Below, one piece after another: positions 1 through 8,137 of a stretch of DNA of 64,000 nucleotides (positions are counted from its first letter, which is position 1; the number at the start of each line of letters is the position of its first letter). This DNA is from JADFNB01 sp036397455 (GTDB lineage Bacteria; Gemmatimonadota; Gemmatimonadetes; Gemmatimonadales; GWC2-71-9). Location: contig DASWIX010000025.1 in NCBI GenBank assembly GCA_036397455.1, positions 62,001-126,000 on the forward strand, in the 5' to 3' direction. Below the pieces are notes generated by a model. The model ran no database searches, had not been told where the DNA came from, and saw nothing but the letters and a program-made list of their open reading frames with translations. Both the position numbers and the translations under genes were made by a program.

Positions 1-178
1 CGGCGGCCAGCAACACCAATGTGAGGGGAAACAGCCAGAGCAGCGTGTCGAAGGCGAGCCCGCTGGCCAGAAACGAGATGTTGTCCTCGTACCCGGCGAC
101 GAGGACCCGCCGAACGAACCCGAGCGGCGAAAACGCCCAGCCGCCCCGCGGAGGGCTACGGGGCGCTGCGCGTGCCAC
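1..178 (-). CDS. YihY/BrkB-family inner-membrane protein, N-terminal part only
   Basis: The frame is open from a GTG at 178 to the window edge, so only about 59 residues are visible and the C-terminus lies outside. After a basic, Pro/Gly-rich start come the segment YEDNISFLASGLAFDTLLW and a hydrophobic helix. This matches the first transmembrane helix of YihY (once called RNase BN), a multi-pass inner-membrane family of unclear function. It starts 8 nt after the ytxH stop, so the two are probably co-transcribed. The family call rests on one helix and its flank, so it is good but not certain. Confidence 0.7.
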   Translation of the reverse strand, partial: MARAAPRSPPRGGWAFSPLGFVRRVLVAGYEDNISFLASGLAFDTLLWLFPLTLVLLAA

Positions 179-186
179 GGTGTCCG

Positions 187-615
187 TTACGCTTCGTCGC
201 CGTCGTCGGACGCCGCGCCGGCCGGGGCCCGCTCGGCGCGGGCATCGGCCAACCGCCGCTCGAGCTCATCACGCGCCGTGCGCACGGCCGCCTTGCCCGC
301 GTCGACCGCGTCCTTGGCGGACGCCCGCTTTTCCTCGATCCGCTGGCGCGCCTTCTGGAACCCGGCTTCGATGCTCGCTTTGGTGTGGTCGTACCCGGTC
401 TCAACCGCCTCGTGCAGATCATCGAGCCGCTCGCCGGCTTCGGCGCGGAGTTTCCGGCTGCGCGCCCGGATCAGCTCCCGCGTCTCTGCGCCACTTTGGG
501 GCGCGAGCAGCAACGCCAATCCCGCCCCGAAGGCGAGTCCCGCCAGGAACGCACCCACTCCACCGTTTGACCGCTCAATGACCACTACCGGCTGGTCGTC
601 ATGACCCTGTCCCAT
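187..615 (-). CDS. YtxH domain-containing protein
   Basis: This 142-residue protein has a short polar N-terminus, then a glycine-rich hydrophobic segment (about residues 18-42, containing FLAGLAFGAGLALLLAPQSG) followed by the GAETRE turn typical of YtxH proteins. The rest is a long charged, Ala/Lys/Arg/Glu-rich amphipathic helix (about 45-130) that is probably coiled coil. YtxH proteins are small general-stress-type proteins anchored by one helix; no biochemical role is established. A GAGGAGG Shine-Dalgarno sits just upstream of the ATG at 615, which supports this start. It directly precedes the YihY-like gene. Confidence 0.8.
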   Translation of the reverse strand: MGQGHDDQPVVVIERSNGGVGAFLAGLAFGAGLALLLAPQSGAETRELIRARSRKLRAEAGERLDDLHEAVETGYDHTKASIEAGFQKARQRIEEKRASAKDAVDAGKAAVRTARDELERRLADARAERAPAGAASDDGDEA

Positions 616-689
616 GGTTCCTCCTCATGCCCGACCGACGCTTCGTTCAGTCGTGACTCCACGGAACTTAGCCGGACGCCGGGGACGCG

Positions 690-1463
690 TCAAAAGGCGA
701 CACACAACCCGTCGTACGCCGGCTCGATCCCCTCCGGTAGCCGCGCCGCCAGGTCGACGTGGCTCACCTTGTGGGTCAGGTGCGTGAGAATCGTGCGCTC
801 CGCCCCGACCGCCCGCGCGACCTCGATCGCCTCGGGAATCGACAGGTGCGTCGGGTGGGGCCGCTCGAACAGGGCGTTCAGCACCAGGACGCGCACGCCG
901 TGCAACCGCCCGATCGCTTCGGCCGGAACCGTCTTGACGTCCGTGACGTAGGCCGCCTCACCCACCCGGTACCCGAAGACCGTTGTGGCGCCATGCTCGA
1001 AGGCGAGGGGCAGCACGACCATGCCGGCGATGTCCACCGGTTCGCCTGCCGTCAGCGGGATCGGCACCAATTCGGGCTTGGACGTGCCCGGTGGCGCCAG
1101 CACCGTCTCGTCGAAGATGTAGTTGAATCGGTGGGCGATGCGCTCCAATGTCTCCGCCGGTCCGTAGACCGGCAGTCGGCCGCCGCGCACCGACAAAACG
1201 CGCAGATCGTCGATGCCGTGGATGTGGTCCGCATGGTCGTGGGTATACAGCACCGCGTCCACGGCGGGAATGCCGGCGCGGGTCAATTGCAGCCGCATTT
1301 CCGGTGGCGTATCGATGAGCAGGCGCGTCCCCGCATCGCTCTCGATGACCGCCGAGACCCGCGTTCGGCGGTCGCGTGGGTCCGAGGACGTGCACACCGC
1401 GCACGCGCAGCCGATCACCGGGACGCCGAACGAGGTCCCGGAGCCGAGAATCGTCAACTGCAC
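690..1463 (-). CDS. MBL-fold metal-dependent hydrolase, PhnP-like
   Basis: The product is a 257-residue metallo-beta-lactamase-fold hydrolase. The N-terminus GSGTSFGVPVIGCACAVC, with closely spaced cysteines, and the metal motif THDHADH (about residues 76-82) match the PhnP/cyclic-phosphodiesterase branch of the family. Later conserved elements are YVTDVKTVP and the C-terminal ILTHLTHK. The likely activity is phosphodiester or cyclic nucleotide-like hydrolysis, but no phn genes are nearby, so the substrate is unknown. Translation starts at a GTG; pyk ends one base upstream and its tail contains GGAG, so translational coupling is likely. Confidence 0.88.
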   Translation of the reverse strand: MQLTILGSGTSFGVPVIGCACAVCTSSDPRDRRTRVSAVIESDAGTRLLIDTPPEMRLQLTRAGIPAVDAVLYTHDHADHIHGIDDLRVLSVRGGRLPVYGPAETLERIAHRFNYIFDETVLAPPGTSKPELVPIPLTAGEPVDIAGMVVLPLAFEHGATTVFGYRVGEAAYVTDVKTVPAEAIGRLHGVRVLVLNALFERPHPTHLSIPEAIEVARAVGAERTILTHLTHKVSHVDLAARLPEGIEPAYDGLCVAF

Positions 1464-1464
1464 G

Positions 1465-2952
1465 TCACACGATCTCCACCTTCAGCAAGTTCGTCGTGCC
1501 CGGGACTTCAAACGGCACGCCGGCGGTGACGACGATCAGGTCGCCTGCCGCCGCATAGTGCTGGGTGAGCAGCGTGTCGCGGGCGCTGTCGAGCATCGCC
1601 TCGTAGCTGGGTACCTTGCTTGCCAACTCCGGCATCACGCCCCAGGTCAACGCGAGCTGCCGGCACGTCGGTGCTTCCGTTGACATGGCGACGATCGGAA
1701 CCCGCGGGCGATGCAACGCGATCTTCCGCGCGGTGAACCCGCTCTTGGTGAAGCACACGATCGCCGGCACGTCGAGCATCTCGGCCGCCGCGGTCGTCGC
1801 CAGCGCAATTGCGTCCTCGACCCCCGGGCGTCCGGCGGCGACATCCGCACGCCGGCGCCGAATGGCGCCACTCGTATCGGCCGCGACCGATCGTTCGATC
1901 TCCCCGATGATCCGGACCATCGCCTCCACCGACTCCACCGGATACGCCCCGATGGCCGTCTCCGCCGATAACATGACCGCGTCAGTGCCGTCGAGAATCG
2001 CGTTGGCCACATCCGAGGCTTCTGCCCGCGTCGGCCGGGGGTGCTCGATCATCGATTCCAGCATCTGCGTGGCCGTAATGACCGCCCGCCCACGCGCCCG
2101 CGCCAGCCGAATCAGGTGTTTCTGCGCCAGCGGCACCTGCTCGTATGGCAACTCCACCCCAAGGTCTCCGCGCGCGACCATCACCGCATCGGCCGCGGCA
2201 ACGATCTCTTCAGCCCGGGCGAGTGCGGTGGCGCGCTCGATCTTGGCGACGAGTCCCACATGGCTCGGCACCAGCGCACGGACCTCGTCGACGTCGGCGG
2301 CGCGGCAGACGAACGAGATCCCGACGTAGTCCGCGCCGGCATCCACCGCGAGCGCCACGTCATCCCGGTCCTTGGCGGTCACCGCCGGTGCGCTCACTTC
2401 GACTCCGGGAAGGTTGATCCCCTTGTGTTCGCCCAACGCGCCCCCATGCCGCACCGTCGCGTAGACGCGAACGCCTTCGACCCGCTCGACCTCCACCGCA
2501 AGCAGTCCATCGTCCAGCAGCATCGTCGTCCCGGGCGACACGTCGCGTGCCAGTCCGGCGTAGGTGGTTGGGATGTCATCGCCCGTCGCGTCGCCCTCGG
2601 GCGCAAACGCCACGTGGGTCCCCGCGTCGAGCATGAGTGGCGCCGGCAGCGCGCCGACCCGGATGCGAGGCCCTTGCAGGTCGACGAGCACCGCCACGTG
2701 ACGCCGCAGCTCGTCCGCCACGCGCCGAATCATGTGAATCGCCGCCGACCGGCCGGCCGGCGTGCCATGCGAACTGTTCACGCGGATGACGTTGACGCCC
2801 GCGGTGATCATCCGCGCCACGGTCTCGGGACTCGCTGAGGCCGGGCCCACCGTGGCAATGATCTTCGCGCGACGAAACCGACCGCCGTGACGGGAGCGGC
2901 CTTGCTCCGCGGGGTCGCGCGCCAACTGATCGGGACCGCTCACCACACGCAC
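1465..2952 (-). CDS. pyk: Pyruvate kinase
   Basis: This is pyruvate kinase, which transfers phosphate from phosphoenolpyruvate to ADP in the last step of glycolysis. The family N-terminus RRAKIIATVGPAS is at about residues 27-39. The catalytic barrel motifs VAKIERATAL, MVARGDLGVELPYEQVP and TQMLESMIEHPRPTRAE are present, and DGTDAVMLSAETA lies in the middle. The C-terminal allosteric domain ends at LLKVEIV. At 495 residues it is slightly long because of about 26 extra N-terminal residues. In-frame GTG codons at 2952, 2946 and 2943 all lie near a GGAGAAGG, so the exact start is open. The MBL hydrolase gene follows directly. Confidence 0.97.
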   Translation of the reverse strand: MRVVSGPDQLARDPAEQGRSRHGGRFRRAKIIATVGPASASPETVARMITAGVNVIRVNSSHGTPAGRSAAIHMIRRVADELRRHVAVLVDLQGPRIRVGALPAPLMLDAGTHVAFAPEGDATGDDIPTTYAGLARDVSPGTTMLLDDGLLAVEVERVEGVRVYATVRHGGALGEHKGINLPGVEVSAPAVTAKDRDDVALAVDAGADYVGISFVCRAADVDEVRALVPSHVGLVAKIERATALARAEEIVAAADAVMVARGDLGVELPYEQVPLAQKHLIRLARARGRAVITATQMLESMIEHPRPTRAEASDVANAILDGTDAVMLSAETAIGAYPVESVEAMVRIIGEIERSVAADTSGAIRRRRADVAAGRPGVEDAIALATTAAAEMLDVPAIVCFTKSGFTARKIALHRPRVPIVAMSTEAPTCRQLALTWGVMPELASKVPSYEAMLDSARDTLLTQHYAAAGDLIVVTAGVPFEVPGTTNLLKVEIV

Positions 2953-2991
2953 CCTTCTCCGACAACCGTCGTGCTCACGGGATCGGTAATG

Positions 2992-4221
2992 TCACGAACT
3001 GGTTATTGCCGTGGACGAGTACTTTCGCGCGACGTACTCATTGAGGATCTCGATGAACTCCTGCAGGATGCCGTCTCCCTTCAGCGTCTTGAAGAGCGAC
3101 CCATCGACGTACACCGGCGCCTTCGGGTCCTCGAAGGTCCCCGGAAGGGAAATCCCGATGTCGGCATGCTTGGATTCGCCCGGTCCATTGACGATGCAAC
3201 CCATCACCGCCACCTTGAGCCGCTCCACGCCCGGGAACTGGTCTCGCCAGATGGGCATCTGGGTTCCGAGGTACGCTTGAATCTGTTCCGCCAGTTCCTG
3301 AAAGTAGGCACTCGTCGTGCGCCCGCACCCGGGACATGCCGTCACCGACGGTGTGAAGCTCCGCAGGTCGAGCGCCTGTAGCACCTGCTGCGCGACCCGC
3401 ACCTCCTCCGTACGATCGCCCCCCGGACGCGGGGTGAGCGAGACCCGGATCGTGTCGCCGATTCCCTCCATGAGCAGCAACGCGAGGGCCGCGGCGCTCG
3501 CCGTGACCCCGGAGGTGCCCATCCCGGCTTCGGTGAGTCCCAGGTGCAGCGGAAAATCGGACCGCGGCGCCAACAGCCGGTAGGTGTCGACCAGGTCCTG
3601 TACCCGCGACATCTTGGCCGACAGAATGATGCGATCGTGGACCAGCCCCGTCTCCTCGGCCAGCGCCGCCGACCGCATGGCGCTCTCGACCATGGCGTCC
3701 AACATGACGTCGCGCGCGGCGCGCGGCGTAGCCCGACCGGCGTTCTCGTCCATCATCTGCGTCAGCAACGCCCGGTCGAGCGATCCCCAGTTGACCCCGA
3801 TGCGGACCGGCTTGCCGTACTCGATCGCGATCCGAATGATGGTGCGGAAGTTCTCGTCGCGCCGCTTGGCTCCCACGTTGCCGGGATTGATGCGATACTT
3901 GGCCAACGCCCGCGCACACGCCGGGTGCTCGGCCAGCAGTTGGTGACCGTTGTAGTGGAAATCGCCGATAATCGGTACCGAAACCCCGCGATCGTTCAGG
4001 CGCTGCACGACCTCCGGGATCGCAGCGGCCGCGGCCGGGTTGTTCACGGTGAGGCGAACCAGCTCGCTGCCGGCGGCGGCGAGCGCCGCCACCTGTTCGA
4101 CCGACCGTTCCACGTCCGCCGTGTCGGTATTGGTCATCGACTGCACGACGACGGGATGGGCGGACCCCACCGGGATTCCCCCGACCAGGGCCGTGACGGT
4201 GTGACGGCGGACCAACGTTGT
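2992..4221 (-). CDS. ispG: 4-hydroxy-3-methylbut-2-en-1-yl diphosphate synthase (flavodoxin)
   Basis: IspG (GcpE) converts 2-C-methylerythritol 2,4-cyclodiphosphate to HMBPP in the non-mevalonate isoprenoid pathway, using a 4Fe-4S cluster. Visible signatures are VVVQSMTNTDTADVE at the N-terminus, GDFHYNGH, YRINPGNVG, LHLGLTEAGMG, and the C-terminal cluster region ACPGCGRTT followed by GCIVNGPGE, which together supply three Cys. The ATG at 4221 puts the conserved region about 20 residues in, as in the family. A GTG at 4254 would add 11 residues. A TATATT element 9 nt before the ATG could be a -10 box of a leaderless transcript, but no clear -35 was seen. Confidence 0.95.
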   Translation of the reverse strand, partial: TTLVRRHTVTALVGGIPVGSAHPVVVQSMTNTDTADVERSVEQVAALAAAGSELVRLTVNNPAAAAAIPEVVQRLNDRGVSVPIIGDFHYNGHQLLAEHPACARALAKYRINPGNVGAKRRDENFRTIIRIAIEYGKPVRIGVNWGSLDRALLTQMMDENAGRATPRAARDVMLDAMVESAMRSAALAEETGLVHDRIILSAKMSRVQDLVDTYRLLAPRSDFPLHLGLTEAGMGTSGVTASAAALALLLMEGIGDTIRVSLTPRPGGDRTEEVRVAQQVLQALDLRSFTPSVTACPGCGRTTSAYFQELAEQIQAYLGTQMPIWRDQFPGVERLKVAVMGCIVNGPGESKHADIGISLPGTFEDPKAPVYVDGSLFKTLKGDGILQEFIEILNEYVARKYSSTAITSS

Positions 4222-4302
4222 CATACCGGGAATATACCGACCGGCGCGGACCACCGGCGCGCCCCGGGCGCCGCGGCTAGCCCGCCTCGGTGTGACGGAA
4301 GC

Positions 4303-4665
4303 TCAGCAGGGATTCTCCCAATCGATAGCGAAATCGTTCGAGCACTGCGGGCAGGCGAACCGCTCGGCATCCGTAGGAATGTTGGCGCGCATCCGGCACG
4401 ATGGACACACCCCATAGGTGGCCCAGAGCTTGGACTCGCTGGCCCGCCTCGTTCCCGGGTCCTCCGGATCGCGTACGACGATACTCCAGCGATAGGGCCG
4501 AACATCCGCGAATTCGAGCAGCGTGCGATCGACGGCGACGTTGCGCTTGTTGACGTCGAGGAACGCGATGGTGGGTTTCTTGTCGTTCACCACGCCGTAC
4601 CACGCGCCTCGACGGAGTCCGTGTGCACCAGCCTTGCGAACGCGAGCCCACTTCTTCGGGGTCAT
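4303..4665 (-). CDS. Small zinc-ribbon protein of unknown function
   Basis: I do not recognise this 120-residue protein as a named family. The N-terminal half is basic and then contains a beta-rich stretch (GAWYGVVNDKKPTIAFLDV). The C-terminal half holds a zinc ribbon made of CPSC (about residues 87-90) and CPQC (about 105-108), and the protein ends in ENPC. A GGAGG lies 7 nt before the ATG at 4665. The open frame continues further upstream, but that part overlaps the preceding small gene and is rejected. Nucleic-acid binding is possible for such a ribbon but is not shown. Confidence 0.65.
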   Translation of the reverse strand: MTPKKWARVRKAGAHGLRRGAWYGVVNDKKPTIAFLDVNKRNVAVDRTLLEFADVRPYRWSIVVRDPEDPGTRRASESKLWATYGVCPSCRMRANIPTDAERFACPQCSNDFAIDWENPC

Positions 4666-4687
4666 TCCGTGCACCTCCGGTTGCCGT

Positions 4688-4870
4688 TCACCGCGAAATC
4701 CCGGCGGCGACGCCAAGCGGAATGATAACGTACAGGACGACGTCGCGAATGAGGTAATATGCGACGAAAACCGCCACGAGTTTCCAGCCACGCTTCCGGA
4801 ACAACCCCTTCCAGCCCAGCGCCCGGCGCTCGTCGCGGAGCGTAGTCAGAAACGACTTGATCCGCTTCAT
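4688..4870 (-). CDS. Small single-pass membrane protein of unknown function
   Basis: This is a 60-residue protein. A basic amphipathic N-terminal half (MKRIKSFLTTLRDERRALGW) leads to one strongly hydrophobic helix at about residues 31-57, with a short GISR tail. It ends 22 bases before the zinc-ribbon gene and reads in the same direction, so the pair is probably one transcript. A terminator-like hairpin for the preceding nrdJ gene lies just upstream. No family is recognised; the gene is called from composition, spacing and start codon. Confidence 0.55.
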   Translation of the reverse strand: MKRIKSFLTTLRDERRALGWKGLFRKRGWKLVAVFVAYYLIRDVVLYVIIPLGVAAGISR

Positions 4871-4890
4871 GCTGGCATAAGATACTGCAA

Positions 4891-4916
4891 AGGGGCGCGC
4901 TCGGAAGCACGCCCCT
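4891..4916 (-). terminator. Rho-independent-type terminator after nrdJ
   Basis: The arms AGGGGCG (4891-4897) and CGCCCCT (4910-4916) are perfect complements around a 12-nt loop, 28 bases beyond the nrdJ stop codon. On the minus strand the stem is followed by TTTGC, a short weak U-tract. It separates nrdJ from the small membrane-protein gene. Confidence 0.6.
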
Positions 4917-4943
4917 CAGCCCAACCATCCATCCGATGGAGGG

Positions 4944-7436
4944 CTAGCCGCACTCACTGTATCCGCACACGTGGCACTTGACGCATCCCTCGGCGAATTC
5001 GAGTTGGGAACCGCAATCCGGACACGCACCGGCATGCTGATCCGCATCGAGGGAACGCATGCCGGCCAACTCACCCCCGGGACCCGAAACGGCACGGGGA
5101 GTCACGGCGACCACGTCGTCGGCATTGGCGGCATCCGTCGGGTGATCGAGCAGATCCTGTTGCACCCCCTGCTTGTCGTGCATCCACCGCTCGATCGCGA
5201 TCCCAATCGCGTCAGGTACCGACAGGACCTTGTTGGGACCGAGACCCGTCACGCGATCGGAGGAAATGCCCCGGAGCTGCCGGTGCACCTCCGCTAGCGG
5301 GATGCCCGATCGGAGCGCAAGCGAGATCAGTCGGCCCACGGCCTCCACGTCCGCCATCAGCGCCCCACCAGCCTTGCCGAGCGTCATGAAAATCTCGAAC
5401 GGCTGGTTGCGGTCGTCCTCCGTGATCGTCACATACAGCGTGCCCAGCGGCGTATCGAGGCGTCGGGTCGTGCCTCGGAGCAACTCGGGGCGGGACCGTT
5501 TCTGGCGCCGCTGCAGGTTCTCGGATTCCACTTCGTGCAGCTGTTGCTTGGTGCGCGATAGCTCCGCCTCGAGTTCGGCAACGGTGGCCTTGAGATCGGT
5601 CTCTTCCGCCGCAGGTCGTTGTCCCGTCGTGGCCTTGCGCACCTGCTGTGCCGTGGTCCCGGTGGACAGGACCTGCATCTCGCGACTCCCATCCCGGTAG
5701 ACCGTCACCCCTTTGCACCCCAGATCGAACGCCAGTTCGTAGATCTGGCGGACATCCTCCTCGGTCGCGCTGTTCGGGAAATTGCACGTCTTGCTGATCG
5801 CGCTATCCGTGAACTCCTGATAGGACGCCTGCATCCGGATATGCCACTCGGGCGAGACATCGTGCGCCGTCACGAACACCCGCCGCCACCGTTCGGGGAC
5901 CGCGTCGAAGTGGATGTGTCCCTGCTCCGCGATCCGGGCCATGAGGTCGTCGCCGTACCAGCCCTCGCGCTTCGCGATCGCCACGAACTGGTCGTTGACG
6001 TCGGGCATCAGTACGCCCGCCTGATTGCGCATGAACGCGACCGCGAAGAGCGGCTCGATACCGGACGAACAGCCGGCGATGATCGAAATCGTCCCGGTGG
6101 GCGCCACGGTCGTGAGATTGCAGTTCCGCAACCGTCGCATGGGCCGGATGCGCTCGCCGGCCGCGGCGCGCGCACATGACGCGTCGGGTCCCCAGATGCT
6201 GTCCTCCCACGCCGGAAAGACGCCACGCTGTTGGGCCAGGCGCTCGCTCTCGACCCGCGCCTCCTCGTCGACGAACTGCATCAGCGTCTTGCCGAAGGCG
6301 ACGGCCTCCTCGCTGTTGTACGGAATCCCCATGCGCACCAGGGCATCCGCCCACCCCATCACACCGAGACCGACGCGCCGAATCTTCTTGGCGAGCGCCG
6401 TGATGGCCGGTAACGGGTACCGATTGGCGTCGATGACGTTGTCGAGGAAGTGCGTGCAGAGGTGCACCGCGCGACGCAAGCCGTCCCAATCCATGTCGCC
6501 CTGCCTGGCGAACAACCCGACGTTGATCGACCCCAGATTGCACACGTCATACGGTAGCAGCGGTTGCTCACCACACGGATTCGTCGCCTCGTAGCTGCCG
6601 AGCTTCGGAACCGGATTGTACAGGTTCGCACGATCGATGAAGAAGATCCCCGGCTCACCGGTTTTCCACGCACCGTGGATCACCTTGGCGAACACCGCTC
6701 GCGCGTCAAGCTGCCCAACCACCTCCCCGCTGCGCGGATGGAGCAAGGCGTATGTGTGCCCGAGGCGGACGGCATCCATGAACGCGTCCGTGATGGCGAC
6801 GGAAATGTTGAAGTTCGTGATCTTGGTGGTGTCGTCCTTGCAGCTGATGAACTCGAGAATGTCCGGGTGATCCACCCGCAGGATGCCCATGTTGGCTCCG
6901 CGGCGCGTGCCACCCTGCTTCACCACGTCGGTAGACGAGTCGTACAACGACATGAACGACACGGGCCCGGACGCGACCCCCATCGTCGAGCGGACGACGT
7001 CGTTCTTGGGCCGCAGCCGCGAGAACCCGAATCCCGTGCCGCCACCCGACTGATGGACCAAGGCCATGTTGCGTAACGTGTCGTAGATACCGTCCTGGCC
7101 GTTCGCGAGCGCGTCCTCGACCGGGAGAACGAAACACGCCGACAGTTGTCCAAGGGGGCGTCCGGCATTCATCAACGTCGGGCTGTTAGGCATCCACACC
7201 CGCGTGGCCATCAACTCGTAGAACGCCTCCGCCAGGGCCTCGACCGCCTTCGGGCTCGCCCCGTAGTTGGCGTCCGGCTCCGCAATCGTGCGCGCCACGC
7301 GCCAGAACAGATCTTCGGGCTCCTCCACCGGCTCACCGCCTTCATCCTTTATCAGGTAGCGGCGCGTGAGGACGGTCCGGGCATTGTCACTGAGTTGCAG
7401 CGGAACGCCCTTGTTGGAGTCACCCCGATTCGCCAT
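4944..7436 (-). CDS. nrdJ: Vitamin B12-dependent (class II) ribonucleotide reductase
   Basis: The 830-residue product reduces ribonucleotides to deoxyribonucleotides with an adenosylcobalamin radical, without needing or being harmed by oxygen. Landmarks in order are the N-terminal substrate cysteine in LSACFVLPVED, ESNP-type text NPCGEQPLLPYDVCNLGS, the radical-site region LTTVAPTGTISIIAGCSSG, a coiled-coil linker (about 600-645), a TSCPB domain (about 648-735, LDTPLGTLYVTI) and a C-terminal zinc ribbon CPDCG...CHVCGYSECG. The last cysteines probably form the redox shuttle. GACGAGG precedes the ATG at 7436. No cobalamin riboswitch or NrdR box was seen upstream. Confidence 0.96.
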   Translation of the reverse strand: MANRGDSNKGVPLQLSDNARTVLTRRYLIKDEGGEPVEEPEDLFWRVARTIAEPDANYGASPKAVEALAEAFYELMATRVWMPNSPTLMNAGRPLGQLSACFVLPVEDALANGQDGIYDTLRNMALVHQSGGGTGFGFSRLRPKNDVVRSTMGVASGPVSFMSLYDSSTDVVKQGGTRRGANMGILRVDHPDILEFISCKDDTTKITNFNISVAITDAFMDAVRLGHTYALLHPRSGEVVGQLDARAVFAKVIHGAWKTGEPGIFFIDRANLYNPVPKLGSYEATNPCGEQPLLPYDVCNLGSINVGLFARQGDMDWDGLRRAVHLCTHFLDNVIDANRYPLPAITALAKKIRRVGLGVMGWADALVRMGIPYNSEEAVAFGKTLMQFVDEEARVESERLAQQRGVFPAWEDSIWGPDASCARAAAGERIRPMRRLRNCNLTTVAPTGTISIIAGCSSGIEPLFAVAFMRNQAGVLMPDVNDQFVAIAKREGWYGDDLMARIAEQGHIHFDAVPERWRRVFVTAHDVSPEWHIRMQASYQEFTDSAISKTCNFPNSATEEDVRQIYELAFDLGCKGVTVYRDGSREMQVLSTGTTAQQVRKATTGQRPAAEETDLKATVAELEAELSRTKQQLHEVESENLQRRQKRSRPELLRGTTRRLDTPLGTLYVTITEDDRNQPFEIFMTLGKAGGALMADVEAVGRLISLALRSGIPLAEVHRQLRGISSDRVTGLGPNKVLSVPDAIGIAIERWMHDKQGVQQDLLDHPTDAANADDVVAVTPRAVSGPGGELAGMRSLDADQHAGACPDCGSQLEFAEGCVKCHVCGYSECG

Positions 7437-7539
7437 GCCGACCTCGTCCCCTCATGCTGAGTGAAGTGTGGAATTGCCGCGCGATATGCAGGTAAGCGGG
7501 AGGTCCCGCGACCACCGTGTTACGAGCGTGCGGATGGAC

Positions 7540-7568
7540 AAGGTAGGAGGGGCGGCAACCGCACGCAA
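7540..7568 (-). promoter_or_regulatory. Candidate sigma70-type promoter for nrdJ
   Basis: On the minus strand TTGCGT (7568-7563) and TACCTT (7545-7540) are separated by exactly 17 nt. Transcription would start near 7533 and leave a leader of roughly 100 nt before nrdJ. The rest of the 178-base interval has no other structure I can support. Support is by consensus only. Confidence 0.35.
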
Positions 7569-7614
7569 GGTTGCGGCCGAACCCGCACCCGCACGGCCTT
7601 CTTCGCCGTCAACA

Positions 7615-8130
7615 TCACATAGTTGTCGTCGAGGAATCCCGGTGCCGCACGACCGACCCGGTCCGGTGGCGCCGCGCTTCCACCACGTAATGCTCCCATG
7701 TCCCACGGATCCTGGCCTCGAGTCCCGCATCGACCGGGCGCACCACCCGCCCGGGCACACCGATCACCAAAGAGCCCGGCGGAACCGACATCCCCTCCGG
7801 AAGCACCGCCCCGGCCCCGATCACCGATCCGGTCCCAACCCGCACGTGGTTGAGCAGAATGGCTCCCATCCCGATCAGACACTCATCCTCGACGGTACAG
7901 CCGTGCAGGATCGCGCGGTGCCCCACCCCGACCCGATGCCCGATCGTACACGGCGCGCCCGCGTCGACGTGGACCATCGTGAAGTCCTGAATATTCGTGC
8001 AGTCACCGATGACGATGGGAGCCATGTCCCCTCGCACGACGCATTGATACCAGACGCTGGCATCACGCCCGAGCGAAACATCGCCGAGCACCACGGCGCC
8101 CGGCGCAATGAACGCCGAAGGATCGATCAC
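7615..8130 (-). CDS. Gamma carbonic anhydrase family / hexapeptide-repeat protein
   Basis: The 171-residue protein is a left-handed beta-helix built from hexapeptide repeats (for example VLGDVSLGRDASVWYQCVV and IGAGAVLPEGMSVPPGSLV). The three histidines expected to bind metal in gamma carbonic anhydrases appear in MVHVDAG and in IGHRVGVGHRAILHG. The family includes active carbonic anhydrases and relatives such as YrdA and PaaY whose activity is uncertain; which applies here cannot be decided by eye. It starts 7 bases after the stop of the kinase gene at 8138, so the two are probably co-transcribed. Confidence 0.88.
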   Translation of the reverse strand: MIDPSAFIAPGAVVLGDVSLGRDASVWYQCVVRGDMAPIVIGDCTNIQDFTMVHVDAGAPCTIGHRVGVGHRAILHGCTVEDECLIGMGAILLNHVRVGTGSVIGAGAVLPEGMSVPPGSLVIGVPGRVVRPVDAGLEARIRGTWEHYVVEARRHRTGSVVRHRDSSTTTM

Positions 8131-8137
8131 GGGTGGA

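Noticed and set aside
7437..7614. Possible cobalamin riboswitch upstream of nrdJ
   Set aside because: No B12-box sequence or convincing multi-stem layout was seen in the 178 bases.
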